Assembly: GCF_030936135.1 (NCBI RefSeq)
Contig: NC_082618.1
Span: 9,273,034 to 9,337,033 of the forward strand
Source: Gavia stellata
Lineage: Eukaryota > Chordata > Aves > Gaviiformes > Gaviidae
Length of the DNA: 64,000 nucleotides
Direction of reading: 5' to 3'
A program made the position numbers and the translations under genes. Positions 35,191 through 49,535 of this stretch are shown here, piece by piece; positions within the stretch are counted from its first letter, which is position 1, and each line of letters begins with the position of its first letter. The notes below the pieces were generated by a model. The model saw only the letters and a program-made list of their open reading frames with translations. It made no database searches and was not told the DNA's origin.

Positions 35191-38100
35191 GGGGAAGGTC
35201 CCCCGGGCCAGGAGTTAAGGACTTCGGTGCTGCTGAGCTGCTCGGGGTCAAAGCGTCCTGCTCTGCCCTGTTCTCCCCTGCCCAAAAACCGCCTCTGCTC
35301 TCCGGCCCCCTCCTTCCCTCTCGCCGGGACAGGGAGCGAAGAGGCGAAGGGAGCAGACAAGGGAGAGCCATAAGCATCCATCTGGAGAGCAGCTTGCTTG
35401 GGGAGGGAGAGTGGTGGGGGGAAATGTCTCACGCTCTGATGCCAAAGCAGGAGGGGGGTTTGCCTGTGGTTGATTGTACTGAGGCTTGAAATTGAAATGT
35501 TCCCTGCGTGAGGGTTTGTAAATGGGGAAACCTCTGCCAAGAAAGAAGGAAGGGGGGAGAACAAGGGGCAAGGAAAGAGAGGCAGTCCACCTCCTTCCCC
35601 CCTCAAAAAAAAACATCAAGAAAACCACACCATGTATTTATAGACCAGGGAGAAAAGAGGAGTAGAAAGCCTTAGGAGAAAGCTACCCACAATCATGGGG
35701 CTCTTTCTGCCGTCAGCTGGGGAAAGCCAGCTACACTCTTGTTCAGTACGGAGGCAGTTTCCAGATCTGTGCTTTCTAAAGGCTGGTGCATAAAGAGGAA
35801 ACAGATGGGATCTATTCCCAGTGTGAAAAGTCTGTGGACTGAAACCCAAAGATCAGTTACCAGTGCCTTGTATTGTGCTCAGCTTTGGCTTTGAAGGCCT
35901 GAAATAGAAATGGTTGTTAGTGGCAGTTCTTTATAGAAAGCCTTTATAGGAACCTTTTTAAACTGATGCCACAGGAGGAGACAAATGAACCTGTGAAAAT
36001 ATGCACTGCACACCAGGGAGCTTTCTGCCATTGAGCTGATAATTGTAATGAGAGGTGTTACTCAGTCGCAAAATAAAATAAATAAATAAATAACCAGGTT
36101 TTACAACTGGATGGTCTGTTTCTATTCAATTCTCATCTGCCCTCTGCATTTGTGGACGACAGGGACAACACAATGATAGCTGCAGAGGACAAAGCTCTCC
36201 CATTCACACATGCTCACCCTGCCACCTTTGGAAAGTCTTTCTCTGGAATACAGCAGCACATTCATAGGATGTGCTGGAGAGGAGAGAGGCAAGTCCCTTC
36301 TGTGTATGTGGAAGGTGTTTTGTGGGTTTTTTTAAAACAGACTTGTGAAATCAAAAGTCAGATTAGTTTAAATAAAGTTTTAGATGTAGAGAAGATTATT
36401 TTAAAGTATTATTTAAAGTATATCTAGGAAATTATTTTGAACTTGAATACCCCTGCCCCCTTCTTTCTCTGCCTGTCCCCATACCCCAGAACAGGCAGAC
36501 TTAGATTCCCCAGTTTCTAAGGCCCATATTAATGGATGAAATTATTAAGGAAAAAACAGACGTTTTGAGAGGATTCTTTATATTGGGATAGCTGTTGCCG
36601 GGTTGTGTTTTTAGGGTTTTTTTCCCAGCCTTTGTATAAATCCTTTGATGGTTACTGAATGAAGCATCTCCTAGGCTTTGTTTATGGTGAAATCAATGCA
36701 GACTTCCTTCTATTGACACCTACATTATGAAGCAAAAACCAGTATCTGCCTCAAAATTAAGGGAGCAGGGGATCATGTTGTAAGAAAATTGTTTTCCAAA
36801 CGCTTAAATATTTTGTCAATATATAGAAAATGTATTTTCAAATATTAAATTAGTATGTTTTAACTGAAGAGTAATAGACATTGATTTATATCTGTCTAGA
36901 TAAGATAACTGCAAAATGTAATTCTTTAAAATATTTTAAAATATTATAAGCCAAATCTAATAACTTTTAATACAGAGAGCTAAACTGAAATAGCTTTTTC
37001 TTGAGTGATGGTGGAATCTGAGGTAAGTGCAAGTATGCAAAACTATTCTTCAGGTAAAGTATTGTATTTTTAGTACACTCTCCAGTCACCAGAGAAACTT
37101 AAAACTGTCACAAGATTATAAATCAGGCAAAAGCAGAATGTCTTCCTGCTTTACAGCTAAGGGTTCAACTCGTCAGATGACTCCAGAGATGGGAAACTTC
37201 ATGCATATGAGTGAAGCTACTCTTGTACAAAATGGTTATGATAGTGTCAAAAAAAAAAAAAAAGGCACATGAAAACTTATGTGAAGGGAAATATATTATT
37301 GGTATGTCATTAGCAAGAAAGACTATATTATGAAGGCATGTTTTCTGTAACTGTAACTATATATTAGTCAAATGACTGGTTTGCATTATATGTAGCATAA
37401 GGATAAAACCCATTACTGTGAAAAAACCAACAGCTGTTTTTCAGCTATTTGAAGCCTACTGCTTTAGTTCTTTTTCAGGGAAGTAAGACCATCTCAGAAA
37501 TGAGAACATATCGCCAGTCATGAAAAAATACAATAGTTTTCTGCCACTGTGTGGATTAGTATCAGAGAGTTCCTATTTATGAGATTTTCCTGCTATTTTC
37601 CAAAAGACTCATATTCCCCTCTGAGATTTCCAGTTCCTGGTTTCTTTCTAGAGACAGCGTATGCTTGGAAAATTAGATTAATGTAATCTTTATATCTGTC
37701 TAAATGCCGCAAAATGGGTACTGTGTGTGTTCTTAGTGATCCTCAACAGAATGAAACTGATCTATAGGAGGTATGTTAGATGAAGAAAATAGTCAAAAAA
37801 GAATAACTTTTGAGGAAATGCATTAGAACATTGGATGATACCCTGAAAGTTCATTTTGTGATTATTGTCTCTAACATCTTATTCAAGAGAAAGCTAGATA
37901 GTTTAAATAGTTTCTATGTAGAAACAAACATACTAAGGACTTAATCTTACATCTGTTAAATATGAGACCTCATTGCTTGCTTCCACTGATTCAGGAGTTG
38001 ACCTCGTTTCAAGTGACTGACTTGATGTAACAAAGTTATATATCATGCTCTGTTCTTTTCCTACTGATACTTCTATTAAATCTATTGTATTTAAAAAGCT

Positions 38101-41100
38101 GGTTCTTGACAAGCCATCTGAAAACCTAATCAACAAAGATGTTGCTGAGAGAGGAGAGGGCCAGACTAAGTTAAATAGTGCACCCTTAGAAGTTGTGCCA
38201 CTAGGAAGAACGAATTTATCTTTCTGTTACATTTTTTCCTGTACAAATGAAATAATTTGAAAAATTCTGTTGTATATGGTATGTGTCTTGCTCCCCATCC
38301 TGTTCCCTTCCCCCACTCACCCGCCAAAGCTTTGCTGGGAATAGATATAATCAGTGTCACTTGTAGCGTCAGGTTTAATTTCAGTGATCTTTGGTGGTGC
38401 AATATTTTGCTTTCAAATATTTATTTAGAAACAACTTTAGCAAGCTTAGAAAGCCAAGCCTATTTCTCCAGCATTGAGATTTGCAAAAGATTGAAAATTT
38501 TTAAAAAAGAAATAAAAATTTAATGTTATGTCAATTTAAGTGCTTAACTAAGGCACTGATGAAAAAAATCTTATTTTGAGGACTGCAAAAATCTTGCTCT
38601 GACTTGGAAGATGAAAAGTAAAACTTGTAAGCATTGCCCTTTTAGATTTCTTTGCAGAATACTATGCAACATTCAAAGAGTATCATAGATCCCAAGTTCA
38701 GGATTAGAAAATGCAATACTTGAAGTGAGATTTTTTTTTTTTTTTAAATTAACCCTTTCTTTTAAAGACAAAATATTTTTATTTAGGTTTAAGTATTCCC
38801 CCCAGTCTTGCTATGAAAAATCAAGAAAGGCAATGTAGACTCAACCTTCTAAGATTGGAATTATGTAAAATGTGGACAGTGAATAAGAGTGGGGTTCTTG
38901 CCCCTCAACTTGTAATTTTAAGCTAAAGAGGAAGAACTTTTCATGGTAATTTTATGTGAGCAGAAATCTTTTTTTAGAAAGTAAGCTCTTGAAAATAATG
39001 TTCTGTCTGCTGTCTCCATCACTGATGAGTGAAGAGACTGTATCCTCTCCCTTTAAAAAGCAGATGTAAATGTTTTTAACTTGCTTTCTTAACCCCTGTT
39101 GTGTGAGAGCTGGCATTGTTGTCGCTATCTGTAAATTGAAATTCATATATTATGCTAGATTGGCTTTTTTACCATAATATTAAAAAGGCTGTGATGTTTT
39201 GCTCTTTCATAATTTGTCTTTTATCACCTATTCGGTTGATTGCAATCTAAAAGCCCTTCTAGGAAATATAATTAACTACTTGTCATCTGTAACATTAATC
39301 CCAAGGACCAACGAAAAAGAAATACCATCCTTTTTAAGATGACACTTGTTTAATCTTCTTTTGTGAGGTTTTACAATGGAAGTGATGATAATGTTGGCCT
39401 GTGCTCACAATAAACGATTGGAGCAGATATTGGTTGCACCTGTTTTGGGAAATTTCTAATGGTTAATGAGGAGGTTTGACGGAGACCATTAAATTTCCCA
39501 CCCCCAGCTCTGTTGGTGATTTGGTTCTGCACCTTAGCCTGTTCCTGGGTAACAGTATGACAGTGTTACGGCCTGAGGGAGGGGAAGGGAGGCGAGGCAG
39601 GCTGTAGCTGTGTTAATGTCTCCCTGGAGCCCCCTCCAAGATTAGGAATCTCTTCCTGAGGGTAGTTGAGCTGGCTGCTGCCAGCCATGTGCTACAGAGT
39701 GAGCAACAGTGGCCTGGGGTCCCAGAGACTCAGCAGTGAGCACCAAGCTCTGCCGCTAAGATGCGGATCTGTGTGGGTACGGCTGCTGATGCCGACATCC
39801 TCAGACCCAAGGGGTTTTGGTCCTAGAAATGCTGATGCTTCTCTGTAGAAAAGTTTCTGCATACATTTCTATCAGATGATTTAGAAGTTGAGAGAACTTC
39901 GGTGTTGCTATTAATGCCTTATTACTCTTTAAAAGAATCTACTATGAAATTCAACCCATATAATGGATGATGGTGATGTCTCAGCATACAGAGATGGGCA
40001 TATTTCATGTACTTTAGACTGGTAATCATTATAATCTACAAATAGGTAGTATTTAGTCACTTTCAAAACACGACTAATGGTCTACACAGTGAGAGATTCT
40101 TTTTGTTGCTTTTAAGGCATCTTCAGTTCATGCTCCCACGCTTTTAAAAATACTGAATCAAATCAGATATTTTTATACTCCTTTTAAAAAAAGAGTATCG
40201 GCTAAACCAAGCTATTTAAATTGCAGATTTACATTTTGGAATGGTTAACATATATGGTGACATTTCAAAACTTACTAATTTATGATTAAAAGGATGCTGA
40301 ATTTTTCAAGTGCAATGGTGACTATGCTTGGAAGTTACTTTATTTAGCATTAAAAAAATCATTCTTAGTGAAGAGATTATGGGAGTATATTAATTCCAGT
40401 GCTTTTATTTCAGTGAATGTTGCTAGGAGTACAACAAATTAAAGGGAATTAATTTTGTTAGGAGCTTTTCACAGCAAGATTTTTTTGACCCAAGAGCAAT
40501 TTGCATAGATTCTACTACTCCTAGTGAAGCTGTTTGCTTTTGCATACGAAGTGATTGAAGAATTAGATCTATGCTAACACGTTCTTTTTTTGGACCTTAT
40601 ATAACCACTGTTGAAACTAGACTGAGTTATCAAGAAAGAACATATATATGAATCTGTATAATAAATTTTACTTGTAATATGTTATTTTTCATTTATAAGA
40701 TAACTCAAAAACCTTTGACTAACTAAAATCTTACTGTCCGTCTTGTGAACCTACTTTTGACTCTATCTTTTGGATGTGATGAGCATGTTAGGCTTCATTC
40801 CTTTAGAGAGTTTGTTTAGTAATTCTTCTTCTTTTGCACAAAACACTCTGCGCAAAATATTTTTATCCTTAAAATTCCTCATTGTAATTACCTTCAACAA
40901 TGGCAAAAAAAAAAGATAGTCTACTTAATTGTGGTTCTTTTCACAGAAGATTGTAAAAAACCTATTTTTATTGATGTTAAGGTTAAACTTTTAGTTTGCT
41001 TTACAGTATGTTAGTAGAAGTTTCAATGCCTTGGCTGCTCTGTCACTGGTGTATGCTCTCATTCATTTTTTGTTGTCTTGCTAAATTGCTTACATGATCA

Positions 41101-44100
41101 CATTAAAAGCAAAAGCAACAGGGCATGTAGTACCCAGATAATGAGAGTACTGTTTATTCCTATATTTGATGTCACACTGAAATAATCTCTGGCTGTTTTG
41201 CACCATTTTCTTTCTTCACATTGTTTGGTGCGTACTAGTTTTTGGTTTGTTTTCTCCTAGGAAGTATTCTCGCTGACTAGGAAAGATATGTGAAAAATGA
41301 GATGAAATGTAGTTAGCGCTTTAAAACATTAGATGTTCTTTGAACCATGCTGCAAGACTGTCTTATGCAATGGAATCATGATTACGTAATGCAAATGGTT
41401 ATAAAAATAAATGTGTCCTGGACAATATGTGTCCGTGACATGTTAGTAACCTATGACATGCTACTAAACTGTAAATGGTCATTGCTACATGTGATAGTGT
41501 AGGTCCTCATCTTTGGTTTAGCTGAAATCAACCATTAAACAAATATTCTAGATTTTTGTTGTTATATCATATTAGTGATGAGACAAAATGGATGCAGATT
41601 GTGGACTTGTTTTACAGAAACATTTGTGTTGTGCCTTTGTACTTCGTTAGGATGAAAAAACATTGCCCACCTTTTAATAAGACATTTTTTAAAGAAGGAA
41701 TCATCAGAGTTGTAAGTTAGAACTGCATGGGAAATAGCTGCCCTTGGGTACTTCAATAATTAATACAGAAGTTAAATGAGTTGACTAAATTGCAGGAGTA
41801 CCTCAGTTTATGTTTATATTGGATGGAAAACAGCTAAAAGCAACTAGTGATTGGGTAAGTGAACCAACATTTTAAGCTGTAGTACTGCTCACCATTTCTG
41901 AACTCTGCATGCAATCCATTGAAAAGTTTGGTATTTTTTGTTGGTAGAGCAGGACTAAAAAGTTGACTGCTAAACTTTGATCATGGGAAAATGTGCTTGG
42001 ATGCAGACAAGTCTGAATTGGGAAACATTTGCACTTTCTTGTAGCTGTAATTACAACAAAAGGAATATATGATTAATTGGTAAAATTGTGGGTAGCTCCT
42101 TAAAGTTAATTTTTTCAAAGGATATGATCTTGGAGCTATTTTTGCTGGCCTTTTATGATCCAGTAGAGTCTGTTAAATTGTACATACCAACTTTTCAAGT
42201 TTAGTTTCTTTTGCTCTTCATTTACAGTAAAGAATTTGAGTACTTTCTCTTGTTTGAGAATATGATTTTTTCATAGGCTCTGTACCTCCATCATGATGTA
42301 ACTAAAAATAGAAGCAGCCTATAAAAATAGGCCTTGGCATTTTAACTTCTTGGCACTGTCTCTAGGACTGTTCCTTTCACCTCAGGCTATGACCTTCTTA
42401 CTGAGGTTCAAAAATCTAAAATGAATGTGGTAAGTTATTCCTCATTAGTGTTATGAACACTGTACTCTCCATGTTATATTAATTAGCTTCTAGAACAAGT
42501 CTTTTACTTTCAGTCCTAACTTGAAGTATGGAAGGCTGAAACCCCCACGCTCTAGTTGAGAATTCAGCAAATAGTTATGTGTTTTCTTTTTCTGTTTCTC
42601 AACAGAGAAAAATATTAGGTAACTAAAATTTGGTTTTCTGTGTATACTAGCTTTACGTGCAATGAACTTTTGCTCAATTAGACATTGCTTGATTATTTTT
42701 TTAAATTATGTGATAGCGTTGATAAAGCTCAAAATACAATTTTTTTTTTTTAGTAAGGTATTTGGTTTATTCGTTTATAATAGATGACCTGAAAATGAAG
42801 GGAAACATTCAGTTCCTGTTGGAACCTGTGGGCCCAGGTGAGGACAGTGGTAAACTATCTAAAATTCCTACCTGCAAAAAAATTGGAATTTAGACTAATA
42901 AGCTAATATAAACTGGTTGTACACAGTCACATATACAGCATGATACATATTTTAAACTAAAGCTTTTACCAGCTTTTCTTGTAAGTAGTGTCATTCTGTT
43001 TAAGCCATCTAATCATTGTGTTTGAGGCAAATATGACTGAAATGCATATATTTATACATAAAAGGTTCCTATCTTAAAAGAGTCTTATTACCACTTTCTT
43101 CTGAAAAGCTGTGTAAAAACCTATGTGTTAGGCAATGAGCAGTCAGAAGCTCAGTATTTCTGGAGATTAGGAGGAACACTACTGTTTGGGGAACAGATAT
43201 GCTTTCTGCTTGCAGAACATGGGTGCATTGGGTTGTTCTTAGTTCTGCTTTCTCACTGGAGTGTACTCCACAGAGCATAAGGGATGTGTCTGTTATAAAA
43301 TGAATTTAATCTCTCCTCTTCTTAGCACTGCAAAAATATTATGTGAGATTTTAGAAGAAAATTAATTGGTCCTAACCCTAACATTCGAATGTGGATTGTT
43401 GGTGAAAGTGCCTCCAGTAGAAATGAGCGTTGATATAAATACTGTGCTGAACTACTAAGGTTAGTCTATGTTAAGTTCAAATAAGCATCTGTTACAATAG
43501 TTAGCAGAGATCTTGGGTTTTTACTGAATATTTTAAAATTCTGACATGTGACAGTGATTTCAAAATGGTGCTTGTACATATGAGTCCTCTGTGATGGCAA
43601 ATAGTAGTAATTAATGGTAGTTTTGATGTGCCCGAAAAGGGTGAAATTTGAGCTATATTCATGTCTTAGAAATCTAAAGAGAAAGTGAGATACCTTATTC
43701 ATTTATGATAGCTGATAGATCAGAAGAGAGAAAGAACTCCCCCTGATCAAATACTGCACATCCCTTAAGAAAAAGTGTGAGCTCTTTTCTCTGGCTTTTA
43801 ACCTTTTTTACCTCTATGGTACGAACTGTGTAAAATCCATTAAAAGATTTGTCTTCCATATAAATAGAGGGTTAGAGTTATCATTGTGTAACACTTGTGC
43901 AATTCCCATTGAAATAAGTGGAGAAAAGATGATGCAGTTTCCGAGGCGGTCTGGCTGGGGATGTGTGCCCAGGCTGCTTGGTTGGAGAGGAGAACTGAGC
44001 CTGTGTTAAGTAATCTGATCCTCTTCCCCAGTGCATTGTTCAGTTGAGAATGAATTTTAAGTGGTTTAAACTTTCCTCATTGGTGTTAACCTTTTTCAGT

Positions 44101-46327
44101 TTGACTGATTATGAATGACCCAAATGATCATATAGAATACTTAAAATCTTGCTAATTACATTGTATACTAATTTTAGAAAAACATTTTTGGATATTAGAT
44201 GCTTTTAGTTTAGCACCTCACAAAACTGAGTTGGTGCAATTCACATTCACTTTGTTTTCACAAGTGCTGATGCTGTTTATGACATACAATACAGTAATTT
44301 TTAAAAACATGAGACAAGCCACAAAGTTCTAAATCTAGCTCTACGGATTAAAGAAAAAATAGTAAAGAAAAAGTTTCTCCTATGAAATTACTAAATATCC
44401 TAAAATATTTTCCCCAAAAAAATCTTACAAACTCTCCCTATGACCTGGGAGATGTGAGAAGAAAGGTTTGTCAACAGGGAGTAAGAACAGGCAATTTTAA
44501 TTATCTGGAATCAGTATATATAGTAGAATACAATAAATCTGAAAAACACTTCTTAAATTCATCCTAACTAGTTGAAAATTTAATGCAGAAAGCGATGAAC
44601 TCTAAATATTTTGATTATTTTTTTTAAGTGTTCTTCTATTTCTATTAATGTAATTCTATATTAAACATATTTTTAAAAACCATTACAAAATACAAAATTT
44701 ATGTATTGCAAAATATATAATTTACTTAATTAAAAGCTAGTTTTGCATTAATATATTGAAAGCTATTCGGTTTAATTTATTGTCCTCTGAAAACTGATGA
44801 AGTAATGCAATTTCTGTTTCCATGCTATGTCTGTGGATCTTAACAGGAATAAAGACAAAGGTTGTAACAGCCCAAGAAATGTTACAGTAAGACACAGATG
44901 TTTGTGTGTGTATATATATATACATATTTACTTGTCTGTCTGTCTAAGCTCTCTTAAACACCACATTTTGATCAGTCTCTTTATGAATAAAAATTTTCTA
45001 GCCAAACAGAAATTCAGAATAAGAAGGGAGTTTCAAGCTATCTTGCAGTCTCATCCTCTTTATTACAGAGTGGAGCAAAATATTAAATCTGGAAGTAGCA
45101 CCTTCTGTGGGGGAGTTATTTTTTGTTTTTAATTCTGAGAAAATTGCCATCTGAAATAGACATAATAAAAAACATCTGTTGAGGAAGTACAGAAAGCGAA
45201 AGGAAAGCACTTTGAGGAAGTCTGCTTTATATTTGTAAAGATATGAAAAACAGCTAATCAGGTAGCATGAAATAATAAAACAGAAAGAGGAAGAAAGAAT
45301 TAAATAATATCACAACCTGAGTGACCCACCCCATGTTCCTTCCGTTCATTTCTTAGAGAATCATTGTCAGTCTGTGAAATGGGTCTGCAAAATAGAGAAA
45401 CTCATCAAAGTTTTTTATAACCTCTGTTTTATTGTGGCAAACTTCCTAAACTGAAAGTTGGTTATGCATTATTGTATTTACACTTACTTTGACATCATTG
45501 CAAGGTATTAGGGGCTATGCTGTTACTTTTAGGTTAGAGAAAGATCTGGTACTTTCTTATGCTCTTGCTTTTGTGTGGATTTGCTATTAATATCCTGTTA
45601 CCCGTTACAGATGCTTTTCAGGGAGCTGTTTTAGGCTTCACTCAAAGGTTTTTTGGAAAGACTGAGGAAACAATTCAACTGCCTGCTTTTAGTCGTGAAA
45701 AAGGGATGACACCATTCTATTTTGCCTGTGACCATCTAGCAGATAGAAAAGAAAACATTCAGAGGCATTAAATGAGGAAAACCCCTTTTTTTAACGGGCT
45801 GCTTCTATGTGGGAGTAACACCCTAAATTTCTATAGGCTGGGGAAAAAAAAGAAATTAGGTTTGTTAAAATTAACAAGCAAATAATAGCATAAGATCATA
45901 TAGTATTTTAAATACTATGTGCCAGCAGAACTATTTCCTCATTTTCCCATATGCTCACTACCGCAAAAAATTTAAAATGCAGTATCTTCACATTATTCTG
46001 GTAGCCTTGTAGTGTATTCTATAATGGGATCTTGCGGGACTTTGCATTGATAGGCATCTGAGAGTTGTCTTAGTACTTAGAGTAGAATAAGGATTCAGAG
46101 AGTTTGTGAGGGGAAAAAAATGGTTGCTGCAAAATTGATCTTGTGAAGATAGTCAAGAAAACTGAACAGAGTAAATCAGTGAGATATTTTACTAGAAGCA
46201 GTACCATAGAATTATATCTAGCTAAAGTGTCTCTCTAGAATCCTGAAATATATTGTACAGGAACTTGTGTTTTCTTTTCTTAGTTGTTCATTTTTGGTAA
46301 CAAAACAACGTTATTCACTGAAGCAGT

Positions 46328-46480
46328 AGGGAATATGAGTTGCTAGTCTCACTTAGAGCAAGGTTAAGTGACATGATGAAAAAGATTACAGTGAGAAGTC
46401 TGAAATAGCTACCCTTGTATTAATGCTGGTAGCAACAATAAACATGGAAAGTTTCAGGAAAATGCCAAGCTAGACAATCT
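46328..46480. repeat. Dispersed repeat pair, copy 1
   Basis: Shares an ordered series of phrases with 49,380-49,535: TGCTAGTCTCAC, AAGTGACATGAT, TACAGTGAGAAGTCTGAAAT, GCTACCCTT and GGAAAGTTTC. Similarity is partial, with small indels. The orientation of the two copies is the same. Confidence 0.7.
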
Positions 46481-49379
46481 GTATGGAGGTTAATTTGCAT
46501 TTTCTGCATGTCGAGAGTTTCCAAATTATGTCAAAGGAAGTTTGGGCTAAAAAAAAAGGCAGAGGATATGACCCTCAAAAAATTGCTACTTTTAAATCCA
46601 AGAATAAACTAACACATCCTGTAGTTTCATAAACCCTTATGTTTCAGAACTGTGTTAATTAATTTACCATATATTTTTTATTCTTCTTAAGGAAGATGAT
46701 TTGTTTTACTTTTCTGTTCTATGAATAAGGAAGGATAAATTTCTTCCAAACTCCTGCCCTGTTTTATGTATTTATACTAAAAAAAATAAAGAGCAAGTCA
46801 GTCTTGATTTAAAAGTAAACATAAAAAAATTCCTCCCCACTTAAGAAAATCCTTCTCCTTCTTAATCTTTTCTCCCCACCCACTGCCCACCCCCATCAAA
46901 AAGTTTTCATGTCTTTCTGTAGTTATAAAATAAAAGACAATTGCATTGTGCTGCTGCTACAAATAAAATTCCAGAGTTGGTAGTCTTATTTGACACGTGC
47001 CTTTCTTGTGCCACTATAGTAACAAGGGAAGAATATGCAAAAGAAAAGGTAAAGTAGATAATGCTGCCAGACCAAGTAATCATTGTATCACAGTTTAGCT
47101 CAAAACAATAAAACTGACCTAAATTTAAAATAATTGAGAAAAAACCCTGGTGTTGGTTTTGCTTCTGAAAATTATACTTAGAAACATTCTAGACTTTTAC
47201 TTCACAATCAAGAAGCTTGGAAACTTTCCTTAAAAAGAATAATCTGAAATTTGAAAGTAGTTGCTTGTTTCAAATAGTTGAAGCTTGAGGTAAAACAAAA
47301 TACTATGAAACTTGCCATGAAATTGCACAAGTTGGCAGCAAGGGATGAAACTGTGCCCTTCAAAACCATAATTCTCCAGTGCTTCCTTTGGGCCACAATT
47401 TCATCCACTGTACGGGGTTGTGGGTTTTTTTGGTTTTGGTTTGTTTGGGTTTTTTCACCTGTAAGAAAAGGTTAGGTGTGATACTCTGTGGTCAGTGATT
47501 AAGCCTGTGCTGTTACACCTTCTGGGATGCTTCGGGGCTATTAGTCTGTCAGGTGAAACGTGGACCTTTTACACATAAATAGAATGTAATGAAAACTTGC
47601 AATGTCTTTCAGAAGATTAAATGTCTAGCTGTAAAAAAGACTGCTGAGATTTCACCACTAGTGGTTACACTATAAATACTTTATCATTTGCCTTTCAGAC
47701 TTCTTTGTGAGTAAACATATGGGGTCTTCTAGACTGCTCTTGTGAGTTTGGTTTTTTTTAATCTGTGATGTCCAAATTCTTTCCTTTAAACATTTACACT
47801 GGCATTGATGGGTACTTTGAAGCTTCAAGAATTCCTCCAAGTCTAAGTACTTCTCACCACTCAAACCCTGAAAAATAGTTCTTCAAGGAGAGAGGTGATA
47901 GAATCTGTAACACAGGAAATCTAAGTGGGGTTGTTTTCCAACATACATAGAAGTCACCAATTAACACTTCAAGAATATAGGGACAGAATGAGAAAATGTA
48001 TTAGACACAGTGTCAAATGAAAATAATTAAAAAAAAAAATTGCGAGAGTGATGAGACCATCTGAAACATCAGATCAGCTAAAACACTGTTAAAAGGAATT
48101 GCTAGCATGGTCACTTCTTTAGTCAGTTACCTGCTAACTTCGTACCTAATGAGCTGTTTAAACATCTGAGTAAAATGTTGATTGAACCTAATAACCTAAT
48201 CAGTTCCATTTAAAGTGTGGACAGCTGAAATCGATGAAAACTAAAGGACTGATGGCCCTTCTCCCTCTCCAAGGTGAAAAACTGTATATTCTGTTTCATT
48301 CCTTGGTGAAAACTGCACATTTTCCCTGAACCATATTCACTTATTTATTCAATAATCTAATTGTCAAAAGTGGCTGTAGTGCAACAGCTTTAATGTTATT
48401 ACTATGGATTTACAGAATTATGATCTTTCTTAGGTTTCACCATCCTCTTTTATCAGTGTTAAATGTTTCTTCCATGACAAAGAAAGTCTGGCAAGGTAAA
48501 TAGATGGTGCAAATTGTTTCTGTGCTCAAACCAGCTATAGATGCTTCTATACTTCCAGGAGCAGTTTGAAAAGATATATCTATCATTCTCTATCAGTTCC
48601 TCCTCACGTTATTTTACCATTTTATACACGGAAATAAGAATTTATCATAGTCTAGAAGTCTCATAAAAAGCCAGAAGTACATTGACGTAGCAAGCTACCC
48701 AAGAAACTGGTGTTAGTGAACTTTGGTTGCTGCTTCTTAGAGATTGTGAGGAGGACAATGTTCTTAGTTTCAAAGGTCAAAGACTGCAACTAATCTACTA
48801 ATTCCAGCCCTCAAAATACATCAATTTGGATGAAATTGGTAATTAGTAGATCTGTTCTTTCTCATATGTAAGAGATCTGGTACTCTGCTTGCTGCTAGCT
48901 GAATTTAGTGTGGAGTGATATGTTGACTTAGTATCAAAATAAGGAATTTGCAGCTGTATTAAGTATATTTGTAACTCCCCAAATTCCATGTTCCAGCCTA
49001 TATGTTTGGATATCCTGTAAAAGAAAGCATTTCACAAGTATTCTTTCGCTCCACAGATTCATCTGTTTTTTCCACCTCCTGGATCCAAACATAGTTTACA
49101 CGTCTGTTGTGTGAATACAGTTAATTGTATGAAGATGATGTTACTTGCCGTATTTGCTTGCAAAAGTTAGTTATTTATTTGTTATAATCATAATCTCAGA
49201 AAAACAAAATTATACGCATGAGAAGGCAATATATTTTTAAAACAGCACTGGTAGCTAGATACATGGCTGATTAATTTTACTGTAACTTTTACTGTTGCTT
49301 TCTGTGCATAGTTATAAAACCATTACAGTACTATCCATGAAAACAGTAGAGACTGCTAGTGTTAGTATGAGTAGAAAAT

Positions 49380-49535
49380 AAAAGCTGCTAGTCTCACAGT
49401 GCAAGGGTAAGTGACATGATAAAGAAATTTTATAGTGAGGTGTCTAAAATTGCTACCCTTATCGTAACACTGGTGGGAACAACAAACCGGGAAAGTTTCT
49501 GAAAAATGGCAACATAGACAAAGCACTTTAGGAAG
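49380..49535. repeat. Dispersed repeat pair, copy 2
   Basis: Diverged copy of 46,328-46,480, about 3 kb away in the same orientation. It could be two insertions of one old interspersed repeat or a local duplication. Confidence 0.7.

Noticed and set aside
34233-35606. Long open frame (457 codons) on the minus strand over the PPM1E promoter and exon 1
   Set aside because: Low-complexity Pro/Arg/Gly translation in a CpG island, overlapping a recognised exon on the other strand. It is a composition artefact.
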